Shown here one piece after another: positions 46,097 through 55,110 of a stretch of 64,000 bases of DNA. Within the stretch, counting starts at the first letter, position 1. Every line of letters starts with the position of its first letter. The position numbers were made by a program, and so were the translations under genes. Under the pieces are notes generated by a model. It was not told where the DNA came from. It worked only from the letters and a program-made list of their open reading frames with translations, and ran no database searches. The DNA is from RBG-16-34-14 sp963727535 (lineage in GTDB: Bacteria; Bacteroidota; Ignavibacteria; Ignavibacteriales; Ignavibacteriaceae), in assembly GCA_963727535.1 (NCBI GenBank), contig CAVSGR010000006.1, positions 1,240,001-1,304,000 of the forward strand, written 5' to 3'.

Positions 46097-46145
46097 TTGT
46101 GGGAAGCTGTTTTTGATGATACGAGAGTTGCTTTAATTGCTATTT
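46097..46145 (+). pseudogene. Relic of the metal-ATPase 3' end (copy 3)
   Basis: Bases 46099-46145 translate as LWEAVFDDTRVALIAI against MWEAVFGDMGVALIAI at the end of the intact ATPase, starting 13 bases after the pump relic stop. The final codons of the ATPase are missing; the PIN-domain gene ends 22 bases later on the other strand. The order pump end then ATPase end suggests a lost pump-ATPase cassette. Confidence 0.8.
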
Positions 46146-46166
46146 TTCCGATTTTCCTTTTAAAAT

Positions 46167-46998
46167 TTACTCGCCTTCTCGCCATTTTCTCACCAATGCT
46201 CTTTGAAACTCCTCAATGATTCTTTGAAGTTCAGGACTGTAGTCATATGAATCATTAAGTGAACCGGATGGTTCTTGTTCAGCGACGGTTCTTTCTTTCT
46301 TGACTTCTTCTTCCGTTATTTTAGTTTTGACAAAATTATCTTTTAGAAATTTTGAAAGAAAATCATAGTAAATTATGTCACTCTTTTTCTTAGTCTTCCA
46401 TTCATCTCTAAGAAATGACGAGAAATCATTAATGTCAATAGCGGAAATATAATCCTTATCTCTAGCTATAAAATAAAGGTTTTCAGATTCTGGAACTGTT
46501 TCTAAAAGAGTTTCCCAATTGATTGCATCACCGTAAGAATTGTTTTTCCCTGGTGGATTTCCAATATCAAACCTTCTTTTAGCTCTTGAAAATACAACCT
46601 CAGTAATATCAATTGGTTTACTAATTGAAAATATTTCATTTATTAGTTTATCTGCTTTTAAAGATTTTGATTTGATCTGGGTTGTAATAGCATCAATCAA
46701 CTTCTTTTTTAATTCAGATGCTCTAGATAATGCTTTTTGGAGTTCTTCCATTTCTTTTAAATCATGTAGATACCACAGGGCTTTTTAAGTCTGTAGAAAA
46801 TGCATTCAAATTCTTTAGAACTTCTTTTAGTTTAACATCTCTATTCCGATTAAATTCATCAATGACTTGTTGTGGGAGGAAGAGACGAACCTTTTTATTT
46901 TTAATTAATTCCACAAGTTCTTCAAGCTTATTTAAATGATCAGTACTGTAGCTGAAAAAGCTGAGCAGAATATTAGTATCTATAAAGACATTTTTCAT
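46167..46998 (-). CDS. PIN-domain protein (DUF4935-like), frame interrupted by one extra base
   Basis: PIN domains are Mg-dependent RNA nucleases, often toxins. The N-terminus KNVFIDTNILLSFF carries the first Asp, QQVIDEFNRNRD the next acidic site, and NSYGDAINWETLL and FIARDKDY the later ones; the last 90 residues are charged. The upstream frame stops near 46765; removing one C from the CCC near 46785 joins STDLKS to LWYLHDLKEMEELQKA, giving about 276 aa. ATG 46998 is preferred over TTG 47013. No antitoxin gene is adjacent, so this is probably not a classical VapBC pair. Confidence 0.72.
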
Positions 46999-47020
46999 AA
47001 AAAATCTATACAACTATTCG

Positions 47021-47056
47021 CAATAAAAAAAGCTGTCTTCCACCCAAGACAGCTTT
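47021..47056 (-). terminator. Intrinsic terminator of nrdJ
   Basis: Read on the minus strand, the stem AAAGCTGTCTT / AAGACAGCTTT (11 bp, 6-base loop; 47029-47039 and 47046-47056) is followed by a T-rich run (TTTTTTATTG). It lies 25 bases beyond the nrdJ stop codon. Confidence 0.88.
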
Positions 47057-47080
47057 ATAAAACTATTATTATAACTTATT

Positions 47081-50000
47081 CTAACTACATCCCGAAGTAG
47101 ATCCGCAAGTCATACATTTCAGGCAGGTGCCGTTTCTTACCATTGTTAAGCTCTGGCATTCTGTACAGATATCTCCTGTATAACCTTTTTCAATTGCCTG
47201 CCTTATTTTAGTTGTATGACCATTGTCATCTGCTTTATGTAAAGATGCAGACAACTTAGCATTATATGAGCTTGCTTTTTCTTTGTCGAGAGTTATAAGC
47301 CGTTCGCTTACAACTTCTTCACTTACAAATTCAGGCTCGACTAACTTTTTAACAATGCTCGAAGTCGGTTTATCAGGAATTTCGTCCGGTTCGACGTGTG
47401 CTAAATCGTGTCTTCCTAAGTAAGTAACAGCAAGTTCTCTGAAAATATAATCAATAACAGAAGTTGCCATTTTTATTTTTACGTTTCCTGTAACAATGCC
47501 GCTCGGTTCAAAACGTGTAAATACAAAAGCATCGATGAATTCTTCAAGAGGAACGCCATGCTGTAAACCGAGAGATATTGAAATTGCAAAGCAGTTCAGC
47601 AAGCTTCTGAAAGCCGCTCCTTCGCGGTGCATATCAATAAAAATTTCTCCAAGCTGCCCGTTATCATATTCCCCGGTTCTTATATAAACAGATTGACCGT
47701 TGATTTTGGCTTTCTGTGTATAACCTTCTCTTCTGTCCGGCAGTCTTCTTCTCTTAGCGATGTAACGGTGAATAATTTTTTCTGCAACTCTTACGATATC
47801 GTTCTTTTCTTTATCCTCAATTAAAGCCTCGAGCTCTTCATCACTTATAGAATTCAAAGGCTGTGAAAGTTTGGAACCATCCCTGTAAAGAGCATTTGCC
47901 TTAATTCCAAGCTTCCAGGATTGCAAATAAGCATCTTTAATATCTTCGACAGAAGCCTGGTTAGGCAGATTTATAGTTTTTGAAATTGCACCGGAAATAA
48001 ACGGCTGTGCAGCTGCCATCATTTTAATATGTGCACCGGAACGAATAAATCTTGTCCCTTTCTTGCCGCATTTGCTTGCACAATCAAAAACAGGGTAGTG
48101 TTCATGTTTTAGAAATGGCGCACCTTCTATTGTCATTGTTCCGCACACATAATCGTTTGCAGAAGCAATTTCCTGCTTGGAAAATCCTAAAGCTGTAAGA
48201 AGATTGAATGAAGATGAGTCTATTTCATCTTCATCAATTTTTAGCTTTTTAACTAAAAACTCTTTGCCAAGTGTATAATGGTTGAATGCAAAGCTTAATT
48301 CAAATACTGTTGGAAGAGCTTTTTCAATTTTATCAAGGCTTTCATCTGTAAAACCTTTTGCTCTGAGAGATTCAGGATTGATATAAGGACAACCTGTTAA
48401 TGTACCTGAGCCTTTTGCATATTTAACGATCTCTGTAATCTGATCATTATTATAACCGAGTCTTTCAAGAGCAGGAGGAATTGATTGATTAATAATTTTG
48501 AAATATCCGCCGCCTGCTAATTTCTTAAATTTAACAAGAGCATAATCAGGTTCAACACCGGTAGTATCGCAATCCATAACAAGTCCAATTGTACCTGTTG
48601 GAGCGATAACTGTAACCTGTGCATTTCTGAATCCAGATTGATTTCCTAATTCAAGAGCTCTGTCTGCATCTTCGCGCGCAGCCTTTAATAAATCGGAAGG
48701 GCAGTGTTTAGGATCGATTCCGACAGGGAAGATAGAGAGACCTTCATATTCTTCGTTAGGAACGTTGTATGCGGCTCTCCTGTGATTCCTGATGACACGA
48801 AGCATCTCTTCTTTATTATTATCGTATTTTGGGAAAGGTCCGAGCTGTTTAGCCATTTCTGCAGAAGCGGCATAAGACGACATATGCATAATAGCAGTTA
48901 AAGCTCCGCAAATAGCAAAAGCTTCCTGGCTGTCATAAGGAATTCCCTGAAGCATAAGAAGAGAGCCGAGATTTGCAAATCCAAGTCCGAGAGTTCTGAA
49001 TTCATAGCTCAACTGTGCAATTTCTTTACTCGGGAATTGAGCCATTAAAACACTTATCTCAAGAACGATTGTCCACAATCTTGCTGCATGTCGATACGCT
49101 GTTATATTGAATTCCTGAGTTTTTGAATCATAGAATTTTACAAGATTTAATGATGCAAGATTGCAGGCAGTATCATCGAGGAACATATACTCGCTGCAAG
49201 GATTTGAAGCTTTTATTTCACCGTCATTCGGGCAGGTATGCCATTCATTAATAGTTGTATGATATTGCATTCCGGGATCGGCACAGGACCACGCTGCATA
49301 AGAAATTTGTTCCCATAAATCTCTTGCAGGCATAGTTTTATACGGTTTCGGATTTCTTCCTTCTTTATGAGCTTTTTTCTTCTCAATTCTGCCGTATAAA
49401 TTCCACTCTCTATCGTTTACAACTGCTTCCATAAATTCATTAGTAACACGGATAGAATTGTTGGAGTTTTGTCCTGAAACAGTTGCATAAGCATCTGAAT
49501 TCCAGTCAACATCATAAACAGGAAATTCTATTGATTTGAAACCTAACTTCGCAAGCTGAATTACTCTTTCTATATAATTGTTAGGAACATTTGCTTTCCT
49601 TGCTTCGATAACTGCAAACTTAAGTTTTTTGTTAAGCTTTTTATTGAACCTGTCATTTTCAGGATGTTCATCATAGCAGGCTTTCATTATTGCATTAAGA
49701 TGAATATTGCACAATTTAGAACCTACAACAAGTGCAGCTACTTTTTGTTCTTCGACAACTTTCCAATTAATATATTCTTCAACATCCGGATGGTCCATAT
49801 CAAGTGTAACCATCTTTGCTGCTCTTCTTGTAGTTCCACCGGATTTAATTGCACCGGCAGAACGATCTCCTATCTTTAAAAATGACATTAGTCCTGAAGA
49901 TTTTCCACCGCCGCTTAAAGCTTCACTAGCTCCTCTTATATCTGAAAAATTGGAACCTGTTCCTGAGCCATATTTAAATAGTCTTGCTTCACGAACCCAC

Positions 50001-50650
50001 AGATCCATTATTCCGCCGTCGTTAACGAGATCATCTTTTATAGATTGAATAAAGCATGCGTGAGGCTGTGGATGAGTATAAGCATCGCTTGAAGCTGTAA
50101 GTTCACCGGTTTTGTAATCAACATAAAAATGTCCCTGTGAAGGTCCCGAAATTCCATAAGCCCAGTTTAATCCTGTGTTAAACCATTGCGGACTGTTTGG
50201 TGCTGCCATTTGATTAGCGAACATGAACATTAATTCATCGTAAAAAGCTTTAGCATCTTCCTCGGTATTAAAATAGTTTGCCTGCCATCCCCAGTAAGTC
50301 CAGCATCCTGCAAGGCGGTGAAAAACCTGTTTAGAGTCTGTTTCTGAAGAAAATCTCTCTTTTTCAGATAACTGTCCTAATTTTTCAGTATCGGCTTTTG
50401 AAGATTGGAGCCACGCAGGAACACCTTTCTCTCTTACTTTCTTTAATAGTTTTGGAACTCCCGCTTTTCTAAAATATTTCTGAGCAATAATATCTGTTGC
50501 AACCTGCGACCATGATTTTGGAACAGTCACATCTTCCATTTTAAAAACAACAGAACCATCAGGGTTCCTTATTTCAGATGTTCTTTTAACAAACTCAATT
50601 TTTGATAATGGATCTTTACCGGCTTCAGTAAAAAATCTTTTAATTTGCAT
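47081..50650 (-). CDS. nrdJ: Class II (adenosylcobalamin-dependent) ribonucleotide reductase
   Basis: NrdJ reduces ribonucleotides to deoxyribonucleotides, using coenzyme B12 to form the thiyl radical, and works with or without oxygen. The 1189-aa protein has NPCSEYMFLDDTACNLASLN (active-site Asn, Cys and Glu), the substrate loop VIAPTGTIGLVMDCDTTGVE and a C-terminal cysteine-rich tail (CTECQ, CLKCMTCGSTSGC) that re-reduces the active site. GGAG lies six bases before the ATG. A terminator follows the gene. I found no cobalamin riboswitch upstream. No other RNR class is in the window. Confidence 0.96.
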   Translation of the reverse strand: MQIKRFFTEAGKDPLSKIEFVKRTSEIRNPDGSVVFKMEDVTVPKSWSQVATDIIAQKYFRKAGVPKLLKKVREKGVPAWLQSSKADTEKLGQLSEKERFSSETDSKQVFHRLAGCWTYWGWQANYFNTEEDAKAFYDELMFMFANQMAAPNSPQWFNTGLNWAYGISGPSQGHFYVDYKTGELTASSDAYTHPQPHACFIQSIKDDLVNDGGIMDLWVREARLFKYGSGTGSNFSDIRGASEALSGGGKSSGLMSFLKIGDRSAGAIKSGGTTRRAAKMVTLDMDHPDVEEYINWKVVEEQKVAALVVGSKLCNIHLNAIMKACYDEHPENDRFNKKLNKKLKFAVIEARKANVPNNYIERVIQLAKLGFKSIEFPVYDVDWNSDAYATVSGQNSNNSIRVTNEFMEAVVNDREWNLYGRIEKKKAHKEGRNPKPYKTMPARDLWEQISYAAWSCADPGMQYHTTINEWHTCPNDGEIKASNPCSEYMFLDDTACNLASLNLVKFYDSKTQEFNITAYRHAARLWTIVLEISVLMAQFPSKEIAQLSYEFRTLGLGFANLGSLLMLQGIPYDSQEAFAICGALTAIMHMSSYAASAEMAKQLGPFPKYDNNKEEMLRVIRNHRRAAYNVPNEEYEGLSIFPVGIDPKHCPSDLLKAAREDADRALELGNQSGFRNAQVTVIAPTGTIGLVMDCDTTGVEPDYALVKFKKLAGGGYFKIINQSIPPALERLGYNNDQITEIVKYAKGSGTLTGCPYINPESLRAKGFTDESLDKIEKALPTVFELSFAFNHYTLGKEFLVKKLKIDEDEIDSSSFNLLTALGFSKQEIASANDYVCGTMTIEGAPFLKHEHYPVFDCASKCGKKGTRFIRSGAHIKMMAAAQPFISGAISKTINLPNQASVEDIKDAYLQSWKLGIKANALYRDGSKLSQPLNSISDEELEALIEDKEKNDIVRVAEKIIHRYIAKRRRLPDRREGYTQKAKINGQSVYIRTGEYDNGQLGEIFIDMHREGAAFRSLLNCFAISISLGLQHGVPLEEFIDAFVFTRFEPSGIVTGNVKIKMATSVIDYIFRELAVTYLGRHDLAHVEPDEIPDKPTSSIVKKLVEPEFVSEEVVSERLITLDKEKASSYNAKLSASLHKADDNGHTTKIRQAIEKGYTGDICTECQSLTMVRNGTCLKCMTCGSTSGCS

Positions 50651-51111
50651 TAGTGACTCCGCAGTCTTTAGAATTTTTAGTTTGATTATTTATTATGATC
50701 TCTCTTTGGATGGACTTTTGAAGAAGGGAAACGGAAATTTTATTTTTGTTCATTAATTAAGTTAGCAATTTGGTTTTAAGATTTGTTGAACTCAATCGCA
50801 AAGTAATAAAAAAATAGAACTAAAAAAATAGTAACAGGAAATTTTGAAAAATTTTTTTTGTGCCGGGGAAAAAGTGATGTAAACTTGTGAATTATTCCTG
50901 AGAAATTCAAATTAAATTTTTCTTTTTATAAAAAATTTTGTGAAGTGAAAAAAATCTTCTGTTTTCCAACATACTGAGTTAAGAATGCCAAGTAAGCAAG
51001 AATTTACTTACATTTATCAGAAGAAATATCCGCTTGTAAAATAGTCTTACAAAACGCCAGAAAAGACACTTATATTTCTTATGTCGGTTCATAAATTTTG
51101 GAAGTCAGCCG
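50651..51111. other. Divergent intergenic region between nrdJ and ABC transporter
   Basis: This 461-base A/T-rich stretch separates the divergent genes. It holds a small palindrome TTGTAA/TTACAA (51036-51041 and 51049-51054) and, for the ABC gene, a candidate promoter TTACAA-18-TATATT (51049-51054 and 51073-51078), so the palindrome covers the -35 region and could be an operator. AAGTAA/TTACTT near 50992-51009 is another weak repeat. No riboswitch, NrdR box or small gene was recognised. Confidence 0.35.
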
Positions 51112-52029
51112 TTGTCAGACAAAATAATTGAAGTAAACAATCTCTCAAAGAAGTTTAAAGATATTAAGGCAGTTAATGATCTGAACCTTAATGTTTTCAG
51201 GGGTGATGTGTTTGGATTTCTCGGTCCCAACGGTGCAGGCAAAAGTACAACTATCAGAATGCTTCTTTCTTTGATTTCTCCGACCAATGGTGACATCAAA
51301 ATTTTTGGAATGCCTTTAAAAGAAAAGAGAAATGCAATACTTCGAAAAATTGGTGCAATCGTTGAAAAACCTGATTTTTATGGCTATTTATCAGCTTTTA
51401 AGAACTTAGAAATTCTTGGTAAACTTTCCGGTACTGATACTTCTAAAAAAAGGATAATGGAAATTCTTGAGCTTGTAGGACTTGAAAAAAGATATAAAAG
51501 CAAAGTAAAAACATTTTCACATGGAATGAAGCAAAGACTCGGAATTGCGCAGGCTCTTCTTCACGATCCCGATCTTATTATTCTTGATGAACCTACAACA
51601 GGACTAGATCCTCAGGGAATGAAAGAGATCAGGGAACTTATAATTAACCTCAGTAAAGAAAGGAATAAAACAATTTTTCTTTCTTCCCATATTCTTTATG
51701 AAGTTGAACTTGTTGCAAACAGGATGATAATTCTTAATAAAGGAAAAACCCAGGTTGAAGGTTATGTTGAGGATCTTCTGAATGCAAATCAGTTGCAGGT
51801 CACTTTCAGAGTTGGTGATAAAGAAAAAACATTAAAGCTTATAAATGAAACCAACTGGAGTAAAAAACTGGATACTCAAATTGAAGACAGATTTGTTTTT
51901 AATATTTCCCCTGAAGAAGTATCTGTTCTTAATAAATATTTAGTTGAAAATGATGTAGCTGTAAACGCAGTTGTACCAACGCGATCGCTCGAAGAATATT
52001 TTCTCAAGCTTACTGAAAAAGAATCCTGA
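51112..52029 (+). CDS. ABC transporter ATP-binding protein (ABC-2 exporter type)
   Basis: The ATPase (305 aa) powers an ABC-2 exporter. The Walker A motif GPNGAGKST is at 38-46, the signature segment reads SHGMKQRLGIAQALL, and Walker B with the catalytic Glu is LIILDEPTTGLDP, followed by the switch His in SSHILYEVE. A C-terminal domain of about 90 residues follows, as in BcrA/NosF-like proteins. The start is TTG 51112. The permease start overlaps its stop (TGATG), so the two are co-translated. The substrate is unknown. Confidence 0.93.
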   Translation: MSDKIIEVNNLSKKFKDIKAVNDLNLNVFRGDVFGFLGPNGAGKSTTIRMLLSLISPTNGDIKIFGMPLKEKRNAILRKIGAIVEKPDFYGYLSAFKNLEILGKLSGTDTSKKRIMEILELVGLEKRYKSKVKTFSHGMKQRLGIAQALLHDPDLIILDEPTTGLDPQGMKEIRELIINLSKERNKTIFLSSHILYEVELVANRMIILNKGKTQVEGYVEDLLNANQLQVTFRVGDKEKTLKLINETNWSKKLDTQIEDRFVFNISPEEVSVLNKYLVENDVAVNAVVPTRSLEEYFLKLTEKES

Positions 52030-52868
52030 TGATAAAAATAATAAACATAGAATTGTACAAGATATTTAAGAAATGGAGAACATACATTGGCTTTATAGCA
52101 ATTGCAGTGCTTATTCCTATAATTCAAATAGCAATGTTAATTGAAGGAGAGCACTCTATTCATTATATGACCCGGGGCTTACAGCAATCTTTTGTTTTTG
52201 TAGGCAATCTTCTTAATGCTTATCTGGTTTCTTACCTGATTCTCAATGCTCTTGCTGTACATATTCCTTTCCTTGTTGCTTTGGTAACAGGAGATTTGTT
52301 GGCAGGCGAGGCAACAGCCGGAACTTATAGACTATTAATTACCAGGCCTGTTTCGCGTATAAAATTGGTCACTTCAAAATTTTTTGCGGGAATAATTTAT
52401 ACGACTCTTTTGGTACTTTGGCTATCAATTTTAAGTCTTGGCTTGGGAACATTAATATTCGGGACAGGCGAACTTATAGTTGTTAAACCTACAACTGTAA
52501 TCATTTTTGCAAGAAGTGATGTTTTGTGGAGATTTCTCCTTGCATACGGCTTTGCGGTTTTAAGTATGTCTGTAGTAGCTTCATTGGCATTTCTTTTTTC
52601 TTCTCTTGTAGAAAATGCGATTGGACCTATAATTACAACAATGGCTGTTATAATTGTGTTCTTGATTGTTTCAGCAATTGAAATAAATATTTTTCAAGCG
52701 ATAAGACCTTACCTGTTTACAAGTTATATGTTATCCTGGCGGCTATTTTTTGATGATCCGCTAAATGTAAGTGAAATTCTGAAATCTGTTGCCGTTTTAT
52801 TTGGTCATATTGTGCTTTTTTACGGACTCGCTGCTTATATCTTTAAAAGAAAGGATATATTGACGTGA
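52029..52868 (+). CDS. ABC-2 type permease
   Basis: This 279-aa membrane protein has six hydrophobic segments (for example TYIGFIAIAVLIPIIQIAML, then a pair around residues 65-90 and 110-145, and the last near VLFGHIVLFYGLAAYIF). The motif GDLLAGEATAGTYRLLITRP, with its conserved Glu and Thr, is typical of NosY/ABC-2 permeases. It overlaps the ATPase gene by one base. A LolA-like gene follows 84 bases downstream. Confidence 0.9.
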   Translation: MIKIINIELYKIFKKWRTYIGFIAIAVLIPIIQIAMLIEGEHSIHYMTRGLQQSFVFVGNLLNAYLVSYLILNALAVHIPFLVALVTGDLLAGEATAGTYRLLITRPVSRIKLVTSKFFAGIIYTTLLVLWLSILSLGLGTLIFGTGELIVVKPTTVIIFARSDVLWRFLLAYGFAVLSMSVVASLAFLFSSLVENAIGPIITTMAVIIVFLIVSAIEINIFQAIRPYLFTSYMLSWRLFFDDPLNVSEILKSVAVLFGHIVLFYGLAAYIFKRKDILT

Positions 52869-52952
52869 ACGGGAGAAGTGCAAGTTCAAGAGCAAGCCTG
52901 CCCGGCGAAGTTTCAACGAAGACGGGTTCAAGAGTAAGTTTAAGGAAATAGA

Positions 52953-53644
52953 ATGAAAATATTTTTAATCTTATTAACAATCGGTCTGGGAGTTTCAAAT
53001 CCTCAAAAAAAAGATCCCGATCATATTCTCGACCGGAGTAAAAAGAAACTTTTAACAAGGTTCAGGATTATGTGGTTGATGTCAATATAAAAGTTGATGT
53101 TGATTTTATTAAGGCACCTGAAACAAAAGCAACTATCTATTTTAAGCAGCCTGATAAGGTTCACTTTGAATCTGAAAGTTTTGCTATGCTTCCAAAAGAA
53201 GGATTGGATTTTTCTCCAATGGGATTTCTTAAAGAAAAGTATACTGCAATCTATGAAAAAGCAGATACGATCGATGGCTATAAAACAGATGTCATAAAAG
53301 TTATTCCCCTTGTTGACGAGACTAATGTTGTGCTTACAACTTTGTGGATTGATGAATCGAGATATATTATAAGGAAAGTTCAATCAACTCTGAAGATGGG
53401 CGGTACTTTTGCAATAGAATTAAAATATGATAATCCGAAAATGAATTATGCTCTTCCATCTTCTATGATTTTTACCTTTAATATTGAAAGGATGAATCTT
53501 CCTAAAGGAATGGCTGGTGAATTGAATGAAAATAAATCTAAAGACGAGAAGAAAAAGACTACCGGGAAAGTTTATGTCACTTATAGTAATTACAAAGTAA
53601 ATAAAGGAATTCCGGATTCTGTTTTTGAGGAAAAGAAAAAGTAG
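52953..53644 (+). CDS. LolA-like outer-membrane lipoprotein-sorting family protein, one base missing
   Basis: The N-terminal part (MKIFLILLTIGLGVSNPQ, a signal peptide, then DPDHILDRSK) is in one frame and the rest from 53045 (ETFNKVQDYVVDVNIKVD, KATIYFKQPDKVHFESES) in another. They join if one A is added to the A-run at 53040-53044. The rebuilt protein (about 230 aa) matches the LolA/lipoprotein-sorting-like fold of secreted proteins that bind lipids. It follows an ABC exporter on the same strand. The GTG at 53072 is probably not the true start. The upstream gap 52869-52952 holds imperfect GTTCAAGAG repeats only. Confidence 0.7.
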
Positions 53645-53645
53645 G

Positions 53646-53704
53646 GGAGAGAACCTTCAAGGGTTTCTCTACTCAACAACACCCTAACCTTGAAGGTTGT
53701 CAGG
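53646..53704. repeat. Palindromic sequence between convergent genes
   Basis: AACCTTCAAGGGTT (53652-53665) and AACCTTGAAGGTT (53686-53698) are two related palindromes, the first within a larger hairpin AGAGAACC...GGGTTTCTCT. They lie between the stops of the LolA-like gene (+) and the radical SAM gene (-) and may act as a bidirectional terminator; there is no T-run, so a REP-type repeat is as likely. Confidence 0.45.
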
Positions 53705-54742
53705 TTAACGTAACCGCTTGTAGATATCGCATTTTGTACAAACCGTATTTTTTGTCTTCCCTTTATAATCAAGATTGTTAAATAAGCTTCTCGAATATTT
53801 ATACTTATCGTTGTACCAAATTTCTTCAAAAGTTTCTTTAGTTAAATCTCCCCAGACATTTTCTTTACTTGTAACCCAACAACACGGAGTAACTTTTCCA
53901 TCAGGATTTATAACAGTTGAATTGAAAAGCTGGTTGCATGGACGATCATTTAATGGAGTGTATCTTCCATTCTTATAAAAATCCAGAACGAATGCCTGGT
54001 TTTTAGGAAGCCATTCTTCTTTCCTTTCCTGTAGAGTTCCGGGAAATTGTATGTCCGGAACATCATCTGACAAACCCATTTTATCAAATATTATTTCAAT
54101 ACCTAAAGATTTTGCCAGCTTTTTTGCATAATCGATTTCATGCTCGTTGTATTTATTAACTATAAATTTCCAGACAACTTTGGGATCTCTTTTTCTTAAT
54201 TTCTTTTTTGCTTCAACAGTGTAGCGAATGTTGTTTACAATCCAATCGAAGTTGCCTTTTACTCTGTACTTCTCATAACTTTCCTGCGATGCACCATCAG
54301 CCGAAATTACTAATTGATGCAAGCCGGATTCAACAAGTTCTTCAAAAAATTCAGGTTTCTGTTTTATGCTGAAATTTGTGTGTGTTATAGTATAAATATT
54401 TCTCGAAGCAGTTTCTTTAATGATGTTAAATATTTCGTGATGAAGAAGAGGTTCTCCCCAGTTAAAAAGTATTACAACTTTTATAGATGGCATTTTATCG
54501 AGAACCATCTTAAAAGTATCAAAGCTCATTTTGCCTTTTTCATAGTTCTGATTTTTTGAAGCGCAAAGCGGACAATCTAAATTGCAGATGTTTATCGGAT
54601 CTATAATTGCAGCTCTTGGTAAACCCGGTGTAAGTGTATTTGCGCTGAACCGGAATTTTAGCCAGTCCCAAATTCTATACTGGTATTTTACAGGAATTCT
54701 CTGCCAGAACGCTAAATAGCTTTTGAATAAAATTGAATTCAA
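53705..54742 (-). CDS. Radical SAM/SPASM-domain protein
   Basis: The enzyme (345 aa) carries the radical SAM cluster motif CNLDCPLC (Cys 53, 57, 60) in a TIM-barrel half, with the following FNWGEPLLH as the GGE-like SAM-binding strand. The C-terminal SPASM region has further cysteines (RPCNQLFNS, DGKVTPCCWV, CTKCDIYK) for auxiliary iron-sulfur clusters. Proteins of this type modify peptides or sugars; the target is unknown and no precursor peptide gene is visible nearby. It is convergent with the LolA-like gene. Confidence 0.9.
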   Translation of the reverse strand: MNSILFKSYLAFWQRIPVKYQYRIWDWLKFRFSANTLTPGLPRAAIIDPINICNLDCPLCASKNQNYEKGKMSFDTFKMVLDKMPSIKVVILFNWGEPLLHHEIFNIIKETASRNIYTITHTNFSIKQKPEFFEELVESGLHQLVISADGASQESYEKYRVKGNFDWIVNNIRYTVEAKKKLRKRDPKVVWKFIVNKYNEHEIDYAKKLAKSLGIEIIFDKMGLSDDVPDIQFPGTLQERKEEWLPKNQAFVLDFYKNGRYTPLNDRPCNQLFNSTVINPDGKVTPCCWVTSKENVWGDLTKETFEEIWYNDKYKYSRSLFNNLDYKGKTKNTVCTKCDIYKRLR

Positions 54743-55110
54743 AACGATACTTTACTTAAAATTGTATTAGACCCGCAAAATATAGTAAAATAATGAGAAG
54801 AAGTAGAAATTCGATGATGTTTAAAATTTTAAATTTTCTTAATACTAATAGTTTTGTATTATATACTTATAAAATGGAACTCATCCCAACCCTTCTCTTA
54901 GAAAGAGAAGGGTTAAAAAAAACTATAAGATAATTCTAAGATATTAACAGAATGTACTCGTTTACTGTCTTATTGATAATAAGTCGCTCTCTTTTTAAGA
55001 GAGAGATTAGCGAGAGTTCTTTTATCTTCAGCTTTTCAAAATTTGTATGATTCAAAGGATAATTCTATTTTTAAATATCATATACTAATGAACACAAGGG
55101 ACATATTTAA
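54743..55110. repeat. Intergenic region with two strong hairpins
   Basis: The first hairpin is AACCCTTCTCTT / AAGAGAAGGGTT with loop AGA (54888-54914), 12 bp perfect, followed by A8 on the plus strand, so it is not an intrinsic terminator in either direction. The second is nested: TCGCT/AGCGA (54984-54988 and 55009-55013) around CTCTCTT/AAGAGAG. Both have the REP-like look of other gaps in the window. No gene or promoter was recognised otherwise. Confidence 0.55.

Noticed and set aside
46019..46219. Open frame of 66 codons as a small gene
   Set aside because: It is the RND-pump relic followed by the metal-ATPase relic read in one line; its sequence is explained by those fragments.
50651..51111. 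Cobalamin riboswitch upstream of nrdJ
   Set aside because: Expected for a B12-dependent enzyme in some bacteria, but no B12-box-like conserved core or suitable stem structure was found in the upstream region.
53072..53644. Separate gene starting at GTG 53072
   Set aside because: The preceding bases in the same frame already encode family-like sequence (ETFNKVQDY), and a signal peptide lies upstream in another frame, so a frameshifted longer gene is the better model.
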